Notes under the pieces: generated by a model | The model's input: only the letters and a program-made list of their open reading frames with translations | Told to the model about the DNA's origin: nothing | The model's database searches: none | NCBI RefSeq assembly: GCF_020740795.1 | Contig: NC_067291.1 | Location: 17,331,780 to 17,395,779 of the forward strand | Reading direction: 5' to 3' | DNA from: Apus apus | Lineage: Eukaryota > Chordata > Aves > Apodiformes > Apodidae | Length of the DNA stretch: 64,000 bases | Program-made: the position numbers and the translations under genes | Shown: positions 11,701 through 23,400 of the stretch, one piece after another | Layout: each line of letters starts with the position of its first letter | Position numbering within the stretch: position 1 is the first letter of the stretch

Positions 11701-14700
11701 TTGTGAAGGATACAAAGATAAAAAGCATTTAACTGCATAACTGTTAGTGGCTTGCAGACAAAATTAATTGTGTTCTTCTGTACTGAGAAATATGGGCATA
11801 AATACCCCATTAGGCCTTGAAAAAGTCACACCTATAAAATTTGCTAAGTCAATCTTTTTGAAGACAGATTATGTTCCAATGCCCGTTGGTCTCTGTGTGG
11901 TCTAAATGCAGACTGGGGTTTTAAAACAGCTGCAAGCTCAGATGGCCAAGCCTTGGCCACCATTTTACATGGTGGCAAATCTCCAGTTGCCTTGAGTAGC
12001 ACAGTGATTCAGATCAAGTGGATTTCAGAGCCAGAGTGCAATGACTGATGTGCATAATATTAAACTGCAAGTGGTTGGTAGCTTTATGCTGTAAAATGCA
12101 AAATGCTCTGTATTTTATAGACACCTGTTCTAAGAAGTCAGGAGAAGATGGTTGGCTGTTGGTTTTTCACCTCTGGGCCAGTGTCTCTCAGTGCCAAAAT
12201 TGAGAGGAAGGGATACTGTAATGGTAAGAGTAGTTCTCTTTAAAATGTGAATATTAAACATCTAATAGGGTTGGTTTTTTTCATCTCTGTGAAGCCAATG
12301 CTTTATAGTTAAAAGAACAGTTCCTTTTACTAATTCTTACCTAATTAGTAGGTAGTAAATTGAGATCTATATTAACTTGCTTTATAACAAAATCAATCTT
12401 GCCTTGTCCCTCCCTCCCTCCATGGGAGTATAAATTGAAAGGAAGTCCTGTTAGTCTGTAATCTTACTGAAAATCCATTAACAACAGTATGCTTTTAATT
12501 TGGGATAAAATGGGGGATGTAATCAGGTTTTTATGTCCTGTTTGAGTAGGTTTACCCTTCTGTAAGAAGAAGCTTTAGCAGCCTCTTTGTCATCTTGATA
12601 ACATCAGATACATTGAGGAAATAAAACATTTTGGAATTCAGTTAGTGCTATATAAAAGGAAGATTGGTGCATGATTTGCAAATAGAGCTTTTTATAGCTT
12701 GTTCATATGATGCTTAATGTTTCAAAATGAATCACTGTTTATACATAAAATGTAGTATGTGGCTGTAATTCTGCCTGGATACCACTCAGCAAAAAACCCC
12801 AAAAACCTAGCTTGAGGAAACTATCAGGTATCATTCTCCTAACACTGCAGATGATGTATGTGCCGCATAACATGCTTTGATACTCCCAGAGGAAAGTTGG
12901 TAAATAGAAATTATTCACTGAACTTTTTCTGTCTTTAAGGGGAAGCCATCCCAATCTATGCAGAAATTGAGAACTGCTCTTCTCGTTTGATTGTTCCAAA
13001 AGCTGCCATTTTCCAAACACAAACTTACTTGGCCAGTGGGAAGACAAAAACTTTCCGTCAGATGGTTGCCAATGTCCGAGGAAACCATATTGCCTCTGGG
13101 AGTACAGATACCTGGAATGGGAAAACTCTGAAAATCCCACCTGTATCCCCCTCTATACTTGACTGCTGCATTATTAGAGTAGAATATTCATTAGCTGTAA
13201 GTATGGATTTTATCACAGATGTACATACTCTTGAATGCTGTGTTGAGTTGGGAACAGGAGAAATTTCTCTACTGAGAAGCTCTTAGGTTTTGAATTGGGG
13301 AACAAAAACAAATGTATAGGTGAGACACTGAAGGTCATGGAAATCCTGAAAGACAAGAATAATGGGGAAAATGGGAAAATGTTTCTGAGGAAGCAGCAGC
13401 TCTGTTTTATAGCCACAGAGGTTATCAGGAGAGTAGTTCAAGCTGAATGCATCACTTTAATGATTCTTTTCAGAAATAAAAGGACTGAAAGTCAAGTGCA
13501 GAATTACTTTTGTCAACCTGTTTTGTATATTTTCAATGTAGATGACAAGGTATAGAAAGAAAGAAAGAAGTTGCTGGAAAATAAGGAAAGCTGCCAGACT
13601 ATTAGCTAATTATATTTGGGGTGAGAACCTAATTTTTAAGCAGTCTGTAGTATAGGGAGTAGGTAGCTTCTAGGAGCAGCAGTTCAATGGGGTCTCATGT
13701 TGGTTGTTTGTTCTTTTTTTCTTTTATTTGGGGGCTGTCACATAGGTTTATATCCATATTCCTGGTGCTAAGAAATTGATGATTGAAATGCCTCTGGTGA
13801 TTGGCACTATTCCATGTATTGGATTTTCAAGCAGAAACTCCAGCATTACCAGCCAGTTTAGTATGGATATGAGTTGGCTGGCACTGACCATGCCTGAACA
13901 CCCTGAAGGTAATCCATGTTGAACCCCCTGTAATAAAGCACAGTACTGTCCACAGCAGAGGGATAAAGGGCCCTGCTAGGGATATAGGCCATTAAAGTGT
14001 CACTCATGAGAAGTGAGACACAGAAATCTAAGATTCAAAAGGACTGGTGAAGATGCCCTAACTCCAGCCTCTTTTAAAGTCTCTTGTCCCTATCTGACTA
14101 ATTTCAGCTTAATCTTTAAATAGCTAACTTGTAATAGTGGGAATTCACTTGGGAGGTACATACCTTATAGAGTGATTACTGAATGTATCTTGATAGGGCA
14201 CAGTTTTGTTGCTGGAGTAGCCCTAAAAGCATCTGTAGTGTTCCTGCTGAGTCACAGAATACCTTGGGTTGGAAGGGACCTTTAAAGGTCATCTAGTCCA
14301 GCCCCCCCTGCAGTGAGGCTGCATCTGAGCAGCCTGATCCAGTAGAAGAGAATCATAGAATCACCTAAAAACATCATTCTAGTTACAGTATTTATGAGCA
14401 TAAAGCACTTAATATAATTTGACAATAGTACAATTTTTAATAAATGGTCTTGGATACTGAAATACAGATGTTTTCTTGCTGTGAGTTAATAGTTTGGAAT
14501 TTGACAGTAGCATCTCCTGTTTCAGCACCACCAAATTATGCTGATGTAGTGTCTGAGGAAGAGTTCTCCAGACACGTTCCTGCTTATCCACCACCAATTG
14601 ACTGTGAGGAACAATTGTGTTGTCCTGTCTTTGCTTACATACAAGAGTTCCGGTTTCAGCCTCCACCTCTTTATTCAGAGGTAAGAAAATAAACAGCAGG

Positions 14701-14847
14701 TGGTGTTTTTTTGTCAGATGGCAAAATAAAACCCACATACAGAAATACAGGAATTACAGGCAGTAATTGTTGCCTTTCTTCTCTCTGTAGATCGATCCAC
14801 ATCCAACTGACGTAGAAGAAATTCAGCCTGTTTCATTCATGCTCTGA
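8372..14847 (+). CDS. ARRDC4: ARRDC4, arrestin domain-containing protein 4 (alpha-arrestin), eight coding exons
   Basis: Coding exons are 8372-8711, 9841-9907, 10179-10326, 12121-12223, 12940-13196, 13746-13908, 14526-14680 and 14791-14847. They total 1290 nt and give 429 residues, close to the roughly 418 of mammalian ARRDC4. All introns are GT-AG and every phase joins in frame. The order is a GC-rich N-terminus, an arrestin-N domain (about 17-175), an arrestin-C domain (about 188-325) and a tail with PPNY (361-364) and PPLY (406-409). Recognisable ARRDC4 blocks include KYGSIQYYVKAILERP, VGCWFFTSGPVSLSAKIERK, SRLIVPKAAIFQTQTYLASG and CCPVFAYIQEFRFQPPPLY. Alpha-arrestins are membrane-associated adaptors that use PPxY motifs to recruit NEDD4-family HECT ubiquitin ligases to cargo. 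ARRDC4 and TXNIP are linked to restraint of glucose uptake, and ARRDC4 also to extracellular vesicle release. The start at 8372 has purine-poor but acceptable context (GCGCGATGG), no upstream in-frame ATG, and aligns with the family N-terminus. I prefer ARRDC4 over ARRDC2/3 or TXNIP because of the tail sequence and the glycine/alanine-rich N-terminus. Confidence 0.96.
8712..9840 (+). other. ARRDC4 intron 1, CpG-rich first half
   Basis: The first about 440 bp continue the CpG island and contain many G-runs and a run of 12 C at 8851-8862. The rest is ordinary AT-leaning intron. Two AATAAA hexamers (9681-9686 and 9719-9724), followed by a GT-rich stretch at about 9736-9755, could permit premature polyadenylation. 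No exon is supported within it. Confidence 0.8.
9841..9907 (+). CDS. ARRDC4: ARRDC4 coding exon 2 (residues 114-136)
   Basis: The acceptor is TTTTATCCTACAG and the donor AAGA|GTAAGT. It reads GEENLVLLDGRHEFPFSFQLPQ, the arrestin-fold block containing the family's HEFPFxFQLP signature. Both flanking codons are split (phase 1 in, phase 2 out). At 67 nt it is easily missed by ORF scanning. Confidence 0.95.
10179..10326 (+). CDS. ARRDC4: ARRDC4 coding exon 3 (residues 136-185)
   Basis: The acceptor CTTGTTTCAG completes the split Glu codon, and the donor is CTG|GTAAGA (phase 0). It encodes PLVTSFTGKYGSIQYYVKAI and the end of the arrestin-N domain (QSVQTELQVISHIDVSSPALL). The G-K-Y-G-x-I-x-Y block is characteristic of alpha-arrestins. 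Confidence 0.96.
10327..12120 (+). other. ARRDC4 intron 3, no further features
   Basis: This is an AT-rich intron of 1794 bp with a short AATAAT run near 10610-10620. I see no exon, repeat copy or RNA gene that I can support. Confidence 0.7.
12121..12223 (+). CDS. ARRDC4: ARRDC4 coding exon 4 (residues 186-219 plus 1 nt)
   Basis: The acceptor is GTATTTTATAG and the donor AATG|GTAAGA. It encodes the hinge and start of the arrestin-C domain: TPVLRSQEKMVGCWFFTSGP, then VSLSAKIERKGYCNG. It follows a 1.8-kb intron, the longest in the gene. Confidence 0.96.
12940..13196 (+). CDS. ARRDC4: ARRDC4 coding exon 5 (residues 220-305)
   Basis: The acceptor is TGTCTTTAAG and the donor GCT|GTAAGT. It encodes the core of the arrestin-C domain: GEAIPIYAEIENCSSRLIVP, AAIFQTQTYLASGKTKTFRQ, ANVRGNHIASGSTDTWNGKT, then LKIPPVSPSILDCCIIRVEY and SLA. 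This is the most strongly conserved exon by eye and clinches the family assignment. Confidence 0.97.
13746..13908 (+). CDS. ARRDC4: ARRDC4 coding exon 6 (residues 306-359 plus 1 nt)
   Basis: The acceptor is GCTGTCACATAG and the donor GAAG|GTAATC. It encodes VYIHIPGAKKLMIEMPLVIG and FSSRNSSITSQFSMDMSWLA, the last arrestin-C strands and the start of the tail. Reading past exon 5 without splicing would reach stops, so the splice is needed to keep the fold. Confidence 0.96.
14250..14372 (-). mobile_element. CR1 LINE 3'-end fragment(s) in intron 6
   Basis: The + strand reads GTCACAGAATACCTTGGGTT GGAAGGGACC, then a CATCTAGTCCAGCCCCCCCTGC block. This is the reverse complement of the conserved CR1 3' end, so the element is on the minus strand. 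After about 90 bp, a second tail-like motif (AATCATAGAATCAC) occurs at 14351-14364, suggesting two nested or adjacent truncated copies. It lies in the 617-bp intron between exons 6 and 7 and leaves both splice sites intact. CR1 copies are almost always 5'-truncated. Confidence 0.85.
14526..14680 (+). CDS. ARRDC4: ARRDC4 coding exon 7 (residues 360-411), both PPxY motifs
   Basis: The acceptor is CCTGTTTCAG and the donor GAG|GTAAGA. It encodes APPNYADVVSEEEFSRHVPA at its start and QEFRFQPPPLYSE at its end. PPNY (361-364) and PPLY (406-409) are the canonical WW-domain ligands for NEDD4/ITCH-type ligases. Between them lies a Cys-containing CEEQLCCPVF segment. Confidence 0.97.
14791..14847 (+). 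CDS. ARRDC4: ARRDC4 coding exon 8 (residues 412-429 and stop)
   Basis: The acceptor is CTCTCTGTAG after a 110-bp intron. It encodes IDPHPTDVEEIQPVSFML and the TGA stop at 14845-14847. The ending matches the DPHPxDVEExQPVSF-type C-terminus I recall for ARRDC4. Confidence 0.95.
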   Translation: MDPHPTDVEEIQPVSFML

Positions 14848-17475
14848 AGAGGATTTGTAATGAGCATCGTTGTGATGAATGTCTTAATCTTTTTGCTGCT
14901 TAAGCTGATAGTGCAGCTAAAAAGGAAACCATTTTCTTGTTCAAAACTTAAGTTTCTGTCCAAGAAAGGCAAAAGAAAATGGAGAGGGAGGTATGAGCAC
15001 GTTTGGTGATGGAAGAGAATCTGCTGGATTAGTCTGCACAGAGGATATTGTGGGAGCAGCTATGCTTGGGGTACTTGAGAAGTACCTGAAAATCATGAAT
15101 GCTTTCTAAAAAGTGGATATACTACATAAAGTACAAGGAGATGTAAGGATCTTCTGAAAAGAAAAGAATTTATATTTTGTTTGGAACACTCTGGAAGAAT
15201 TTATGTAATTATGTTGATGTTGTGAACGTCTGTAGAACTTGCATAGTAGAACAGAATATGGGGAAAGAAAACATTTCCAAAAGATTTCAGTGTTCAAGGA
15301 GCTTCAGTTTTGCACTGTCTGCATCCAAGAAAGGAACACTACGAAAATGGGGAGTGAAGTCTTCACTCCAGCTGAAGTTTGTATTTCATGAGAAACCTGC
15401 CCTTCTAACGACTGCCAAGTGGAACTGTTTCATCATTCACATGATTCTAGAGACATCGTGGATGACAGAACAGCTGTTACACAATAGTGGGAAGGCAACC
15501 ATTGACTGAATGGAAGATACAAGTATGTAAAAGAAAAGAGAACTTTGTTAAGAGCTTATGCACTACGCTTTCTTTCAAGGGATTTCTTAAGGGAATTATT
15601 GTAGCCTCTTCTACTGTGAGTTCTTTTTCTGCATCTTAAGCCTATGGATAGCATAATGAGGGGAAGCATGGCAAGGGAGAATCCTTTTGCCAACAGCAGG
15701 TGTACTTAGCAAAATGGACAATACTTATTTATTCAGAAGCCTTTATAAGCCTACCTCTGTTTTGGATATTTACTTAAGGTCAGATTTGAGACCAAAAAAG
15801 AGTCTTGTTAAAGCTCCAGTATACTTCAAGGTTCTAAAAGGAAGCCAAAATGGTTTCTGTGGTTAGAGAATGAGATAGGAGGCGTAGGGAGAGGTGTAAA
15901 TATACCCAGAATAGACATAGCTTATAACTGAAGTGAAAGCAAACACCAGGGGAACAAAAAAACCCTCTCATAATGGCACAAAGCTTTTCCTGCATTTTTG
16001 TCTAGAGATCTATTGTCAGGAGCTGCACTGGTCATTTGCTGTCTATACTATTTTTTTTTGTTGTTAGTGTGTTCCCTTGTTTGTTTCTCCTGTTTTGTTT
16101 TGGTGCAATATTTTCATGTTTTCTTCCTCAGGTCATTTAGAACAGTGAGTTTGTTGCTGCTAAGAGTGAAGGCACAACATTTAACTTGGCCCTTCTGTTG
16201 CCTTCCTTTAAAGTAGAATGTTTGCTTCCTGCCAAGCATCCAGTGAACAAGCCACCATCAAGGGATCACTGAACAGAGCAGAAACACAGCATTGTCAATG
16301 TGCACGTTTACAGTCCAGTCTTTAAACTACAGGGAATTTAGAACTACTAGAACTACTCCATATGTCTTAGGGAAGGGTTTGGGGTTAAAACCCGGTGCTT
16401 CATGTGGTAAAACATTGTACTTTCTGATAACTACAAGTATAGTAATCGAGTTTCCTTCATTTCATCAATAACTGCAGTTTTAAAAAGTTTAAATTGTTTT
16501 TTATTAAATCTGTCTTCATCTAAAAAGCAGGGATTTTTCTACAGGCATACATGGATTTATATTTTTAGTGGTCTTCTAGTATGACTTCCTTCCATTGTCT
16601 GATTTCTAGCACTTCACCTCAAGCCACTTTGACATCAGTGTAAAAGACATACTGATTGAGATTCCCCTTACAAACTGCAGTTATTTTTTTCATTTGCAAC
16701 TTTAAGTATTGTCTTCTGTAGCAAATGCAGCTTTAACCAAAATTTGAGTGCATGTTTTAGAATGGACATCCTAAAAAATAGTACTTACCTAAGTCTCCAG
16801 ATGTAGCTCTCATGCCTTTTGCCTGTACCACCAATGCAGGATTTTCATTCACATCACCTGGAAAGGGATCAAGCATATTTTCCTTAAACAGATACCATTA
16901 TAGATACTTGAAAAGAAACATGACTGTGTATTAACTTGCATGTTAATAACTCAAAATATTAGCTTAAAGAACATTAGGTGCTTTTTTGGACCCTAGTACC
17001 CAATAGGTGATGTGTGCTGCCTGGTATAAACATGGTTAAGCAAACAAGAGCATGAAGGGTAAAGTGCATTTGTTTTTGTTTTGTTGTTTTTTTCTTAAAG
17101 TCTTTGAGTTATTTTTTTATTATTATTATTTGCAGATAAACTGTGGCCTTAGATTGTTTGCTGCAAAAAAAGACAACTACAATGTGCTTCTTAGAAAGCA
17201 CACGTGGCCCTTCAAAGGAGGGGTGAAAACAAGATTAAATTCTGCTCTCTGACACTTGGCTTAGTGCAGAAATTGATCCTTAAAATAATTACTGTTTGCA
17301 CAATAATAAGTTCAATATGCAGGGGCTTTGTTTTGATAACTGTGAAACAGTTTAAAAGAGACAAAATAAAAATTAAAAAAAAACATGCTGTTTAACACAC
17401 AAGAACATGATTGTATTTTGTACTAATGAATGAGCCCCATGGGTTCTTTGTTAATAAAAGTGTCAAAACTATATA
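14848..17475 (+). other. ARRDC4: ARRDC4 3' UTR (predicted)
   Basis: No coding frame continues after the TGA. The predicted end is set by AATAAA at 17453-17458, followed within 20-45 bp by a GT/T-rich stretch (TGCTGTTGTCTCTGCTTTGG), the usual downstream cleavage element. Weaker alternatives are ATTAAA at 16503-16508 and AATAAA at 17365-17370. An AU-rich nonamer TTATTTATT at 15725-15733 could shorten mRNA half-life. Small frames inside (for example 15177-15509) are not conserved-looking and are treated as chance. Confidence 0.6.
17453..17458 (+). terminator. ARRDC4: Likely poly(A) signal of ARRDC4
   Basis: A canonical AATAAA in TTAATAAAAG context is followed by GT-rich sequence about 20 bp downstream. 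It is preferred over 17365-17370, which is followed by an A-rich stretch without a GT-rich element. RNA 3'-end data would decide. Confidence 0.5.
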
Positions 17476-17479
17476 GTGC

Positions 17480-20400
17480 TGTTGTCTCTGCTTTGGTGTC
17501 TCAACACAAATGGCTGCAATGTCAAGAAATATCCATGTTCTACCAACTTGGAACACAGGTCTAATTATTTTCTGATCTGGCAGTTTTGCCTTCATCTGTC
17601 ACTGCTTTAGTTCCTTGAACTATCCAGAACCAAGAACTGAAACAAATTTATCAAGCATGGCCTGTTCCCACTTAAGAGTTGGTAGGGAATATACAGGACT
17701 TAATTGTGGGCATCTTAATTATTGAAGTGGCAGGATCTGTGCTCCAGTTGGGTTTCTCATCTCATGTATTCATCTAACATGGCATTGTGTTTCCTTTAGA
17801 CAAGGTTATCTTTATTGTGTAGTTCATTGATCTAAACACACAGAGCAACCTTCTAACCATGGTGCAGAACGACTGAAGAAGAGCCCCTCCTCCATAAACT
17901 GATGACAAATTGTATCTGGATCTACCACAGAGCTCACCTAAGCCATAAATGAGGTGACACCACCCAAGAATTTGAGGAACAACAAACAAAACTAGTTGAT
18001 TGCCTCTGTGTGTTTCTAACTTTGGAGGGAAGACATCAAACCTCTCCTTGGAAAATCCATGTGAAGATGCTGCTCAGGATCAAGTATTCAAGCATTGGAA
18101 CTTGGAGATGAGTCATCCATTGGGTCATGACTCATAGAAAGGAAAACACAAAGCTCAGCTCAGATTCTGGTTTTGGTTTCTAAAAGGATATTTTAGGATC
18201 ATTTAGTAAGAGACCTATGACTGAGTTTACAGTAGCAATTCTACTTCATCTACTGTGAAGTTTTTAAAGGGGACTATCTCTGTTGACAAACTAATTGGCT
18301 ATTAAAATAGGTTTTGTATTTAAAGAGGTAGAAAGCAATGTGCTCTGTCACACAGGGACAGAGCAGATACTGTGGGCTTATGGCTGCAGCTCTGATTGCT
18401 TTTACTCTGCATACAGAGTAAAACAGATAATTTAATCAACTCCTGGGGCATGTTCCAAACTATCAAAATAGCACGTTCCAGTACTTCACCACCCAGTCTG
18501 AACAGCAGAAGGGAACATCTAGATCATTTTGTAAAATCCCTACTATGTTAATCAATAAGCAAGTGTTTGGAGAGCACAGTTGGCAGACAAAAGTTGATTT
18601 GCAGATAATCAATTGTTTTACTATCCCCCTAAAAAACCCACAGCAAAAATGTCTGAATTCCACTCATTTTCGGTACTCTCCTGAGGGTAGTGACTGAGCA
18701 CAGGGACACAGAAACCAGCTTTCAGACTGCTGCATTTCCTAAAGCTGGTTATGTAAGATGTTAACATCAATACAGATCAGACAACAGCACAAAGTAGATT
18801 CTCTAAAGAGCTAATTAGGTCTGTGATGAACTCAGTCATTCACTTTTAATATTAAAATTTTTAAAATTGGCATAGACAGGGTGACAGTCTTGTTCCAAAT
18901 TATGTAGTGGTCCTAATTTCTAAGTAATTAATACAAAATGATACTACACAAAAGCTGCACGAGAACATCACTGCATTACTGGCGTTTTAGGCCAACAGAC
19001 TAATAATGGTAATTCAAAAAACCATCAAGCATAGTTTTAGGTGGAATGCAAAATGGCAACTCAAGTGGGACTTCACTCAAGTAGCTGCTTATGCCAGCAA
19101 CATGCTGTGGGCCTTCTTAGTTACACAGGACAGACTCTGTGTGATTAAGTACAACTGTATTACTGATAAATCTCTGAGCACCATCCCTTCAAAAGAAGAG
19201 GAAATCCTTCTTAGTTTTGGCTGACAAGCAACCGTCTGGCTGCCTGTAGGGTGAGGAGACCATTAAATGCATGGTGAAAGTAGGAGCAAGTGCTGGTGCT
19301 TGACGGACACCTACAAATAGATTGCCTCAATCTGAAGAATGCAGAGCAGCCCAAACATTTTAATATAAATCCACAAGATACTTGCAGTGTCAAACGATGG
19401 CAGAGTTTCTTGTTACTATTTGGGGTCTCAAACAACAAGTGACAGTGGTCAGATGAAGAATACCCAAGTCAGTATCATGTCAGGCATATTTTTACTTAGC
19501 ACATGCGACAGCCTAACAAAATGCATCACCCAAACATCACAACAAGCCAACAAGCCTTCTGCTTTGCTTCTGGCTCTACTCAGTGTCCAGACCCCTATGG
19601 CCTTGCCCTGCTCTCCCCTCTCCAACTAAACTGCTCACTGACACTTTGCTTGTACCATAAGACTCCAATGGAAAGTCTTGTAGGCTCACACAGATGGGGA
19701 GAGCAGCATAAAGACATTTCTGGTCTTATTAAATAGAAGAATAGAGGTAAAAATGGCAGGCAGTCATTGTAGGGGGGGGGAGGGTTGTGGGATAGAAGCT
19801 GGATGAGCGTGGAAATGGGGTAGGGATGAAAGGAGAAGCAGTTGGTGTCACAGAGGACACAGACACTGTGAGCACTCCTCTGGCAGGAGGTTTAACCTGA
19901 ACGCCACAAACAACCACTCACCCCCGACTCCTTTTACTGGCAGGAGTTGGTATCAGATGTGGTGACGTACCCTGTGTGCCGACAGGATGCAGACATGGAG
20001 CCTAAATCCAGCCAAAGACTTTTTGGCTATGAAAAACTCATCTTACAGCACCGTGGACCAGCATCAGCCTCCTCACAAATTAAGACATCGGGCACAGAGA
20101 GAGGTGACTGGCCACTGACTGCCACAGACAACCAGAGCAGGTGATTGTACCTGTACCTGTTCCCACTTGTGTGATATTTATATAAACACACAAAGGATTT
20201 AAAAAAAAAAAAAAAGAAAAAAAAAAAGAGGAGCATTCCTTGCAGATGTATAATAGCAACTTTTTAAGAAGTAACTTTAGCATCACAGACTGCAATCACA
20301 ACCTGACCTCTGTCCTACACATCTTCAGGTCAGCCCTTGCAGTGCCTGTGTGCTGTGAACAGGGGGTCCTCAGTTCTGGAGAACAGGAACACCCACTTTC

Positions 20401-23400
20401 CTCAGCCCTGCTGCAGGAAAAATGAGAGCAGGTGTAAGAGCTGATGGTGGGAACTGAAGCATGGGCAACAGGGTAATATTTTGACTGCAAGGTCTTGAAC
20501 AGGCTTGTTGCACATCCAGAAAGATCCCAGGTGTCTGTATAGGCCAGTCCTGTTAGATGTCACTTCTAGAATCTGGTTGTGCCGGTCACAATGTATCAGC
20601 ACAGCATGAGGAGAAAGTGATTATTATTGCTGAACTGGTTAGGTTAATCAATGCACAAGAGAGCACAAGTGACAAAAAGTTACATTTTCATTTAAATAAT
20701 TTAAGCCCCAAAGTGTTTTTCTCCTGTGTCTTAATGTGATGTGATACATGCATCAGCCTTAACTGATTTGAAAGATACTAAGATGGAAAATATTCTGCTG
20801 TCCCTGAGTGTAAAGTGAGAGCAGAAAGGGAAGAGCATTAACTAATCCAACAGATACTGATACTACAGTGTTCTGGATGAGAGAAGCATCTAAAAGGTTT
20901 CAGTGTCCATACATACCTATCAAGTTTTTCCACACTGTGTGCAAGGCTGGTACCACTGGCCCCACCAGCAGCATTTTGGTGCCAGCTTCTTCTCCCTCAC
21001 TCTGAGATCCTAGTGCAGGTTGGCCTGACCCAGTCCCTGCAATGCAGCCAGCAGATCTGCCTAGCCCAGGGGAGAGAGATCAGAAAGAAAATCTGGAGCA
21101 TGAAGGAGCCTCTCAGGCTGCAGCCAGTCTCCTGGCCCAGAGCAGCCGGGCTGTCATCTGCAAGGACGTGAGCTTACACATGAGCAGCACAAGCTGCTCC
21201 TCTGGCCCTGCGCAGGAGTCTCACACATCAGTGGCAAAGAATTTGAGAGGTCTGTTTGCAGGAGTTGTTAAATAGAAATCACCAGGAAGGACAGCTTTGT
21301 AGGCTTTTTCTCATGTGAGCCCACCTGCCATCACTGGGAGGGGACTTTACACTCACCCAAACAAATTAACAATTCATTTCCAACCCTGACATTAATATTA
21401 ACCCTGCCAATTAATTCCTTAATCTCTTGCTGCCAACAAGGTGCACAGTTGCCATGCGGATGCTTGTCCATGGGGGCACGAAGCAGGGCCATTCTGTTTA
21501 ATTAACGCTGTGTCCAGGATATGGTGTTGCTGATATGCAAACATATTCCAGCTATACAAACCAGGGCTGCATCTCACACTTCAACATGGCGCCAGACAGC
21601 GCTTGATGGATACCTCGGAAAGGGCACAGATTATCTCAATGCTCATGCCAACTTTTGCTGCATAAAGGAGATACATTAACAGACAGGGAGTCTCTTAGCC
21701 ACTGTATAGCTGTTCTTGGTCACTTCTGTGGTAGACATCATAGCCCTCCAAGTTTGAAAGGATCAAAAGGGTTTGGGTTTTTTAAAGATGTTTGTAGGAA
21801 ATAGCTGAATTTACGATGAGACAATGCTGTGACAACAGCAGCCTCCAGCCAAAACACAGGCACCTGCTGATGCATCGAGAAAGGCACCCACCAGGGTCCT
21901 GGCAGAGAAGAGTTTCTCTCTTATTTTGCAGCTTGGTGTGCCTGTGACAGAGAGAGACAGACAAGCAGAGGAACAGGATGGCAGTGAAAGCAAGCAGTGG
22001 GTTGTGAAGAACACAGGGGAACAATTTTGGGGCAAGGCACTGTGTGCAAAGAGTTTGGATCCACAAGCATAGGCAAAATGCTACACATACTGTGTATGAG
22101 GCAGCGTCCAGAAAAACAGCATTTTGCACATTTCCAAGGAAGCAGCAGGAAAAGAAAACTCCACAGGACTATGTCAGACTTCTTGCTCCTGCCTAAAATA
22201 ACTGACAAGGTGTTGGGATCTGGGCCCGGTGCCGGAGGGAGAAGGGGCAGCGCACAGCACACAGAGGCTGTGTCAGGCAAGAGAGGTTCAATCTCATCTG
22301 AACTGACAGGAGTTGGGAAATGTGTGAAGTTCAATAAAAAGGGAAAGTGATGCTCAGGCACCTCAAGGGCTCTTCATAAACCCTCTGTAACAAATTGGGT
22401 CAAGTTTTCTTTGTTTCTATAGGTTTTGCCATATATGATTAAAGACACTGTCCATCAAGGTGCTTTACAAAGTTAACTAATACTCAATAAAATCTATGGA
22501 TAATATTCAATTAACGACTACAAAGTCTCTCTGGACATACAAACCAGAAAATTGCAGGTGTATAAAGTAAGCAAGCAACAAAAAAAAATGTAATCCAGTG
22601 CCTGTTACAACTAGTCAGGCAGGTGGAACAAGTGAAGGTTTCACAGAGCTGCAAGGAGCATATGGATTGTATAAACACACAAGGTAAATGGTGTTTACAG
22701 AGAAGTACTGGGAAGAAGGTGGTATGAGACACTGGACAGGACTCTCTGCTCCAGGTAGAAGTTAGGCAATGTCTGGTTTGGGGTTTTGCTGGTGTTATTG
22801 TTGTTGGTTTTACGTATTTGGTTTCCACACTCAATTATACACTGAACTCCCTCAGCCCAGGAAGGGCCAAGGTCACCCTGTGGCTACAGCCAGCCAGCAT
22901 CAGAAATAAAGCCTGGGCTTCCTTGCAGCCCTCAGCCCACCAGCTCCTGACAAGGCAAGGGAAACATCTGCTGCCTCTGAGTCTTCAAAGTCACCAGGCC
23001 ACGTCACTAGAGAATCAAGGCTTCATGTCCTTGGGGATGGTTTCCACAGGATTTGGCAGAAGGTCCAAAAGCTCACATGAACTTTTGCATGGGCTGTTGC
23101 TCATGTCGTGACATTTCATGCAGGATTCTTAAGCTGTCCTTGTTGATTCTTGGCAGTGTTTATTTCATTAAGTCACTTAGTACTGATCCTCATTAGGATT
23201 TGGGGCTATTGGTGTGTCTGGCAGGAGGTTAATTTGCTGCTCTCCACAGGATTATTTGATCATTCCTTGTTTTCTGAAGTTGTCACACTTTCTTCTAGGA
23301 ACCCCTGCTATAAATAGCTCTTGACTGGATGCCAGGTATGTATTTTTTTCCAGGCAGAAGCCCAAACCAAGCAGTGAAGCACTTCCCTATCAAGCATGGC

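Noticed and set aside
12739-13140. 133-codon minus-strand frame
   Set aside because: It is the antisense shadow of ARRDC4 exon 5.
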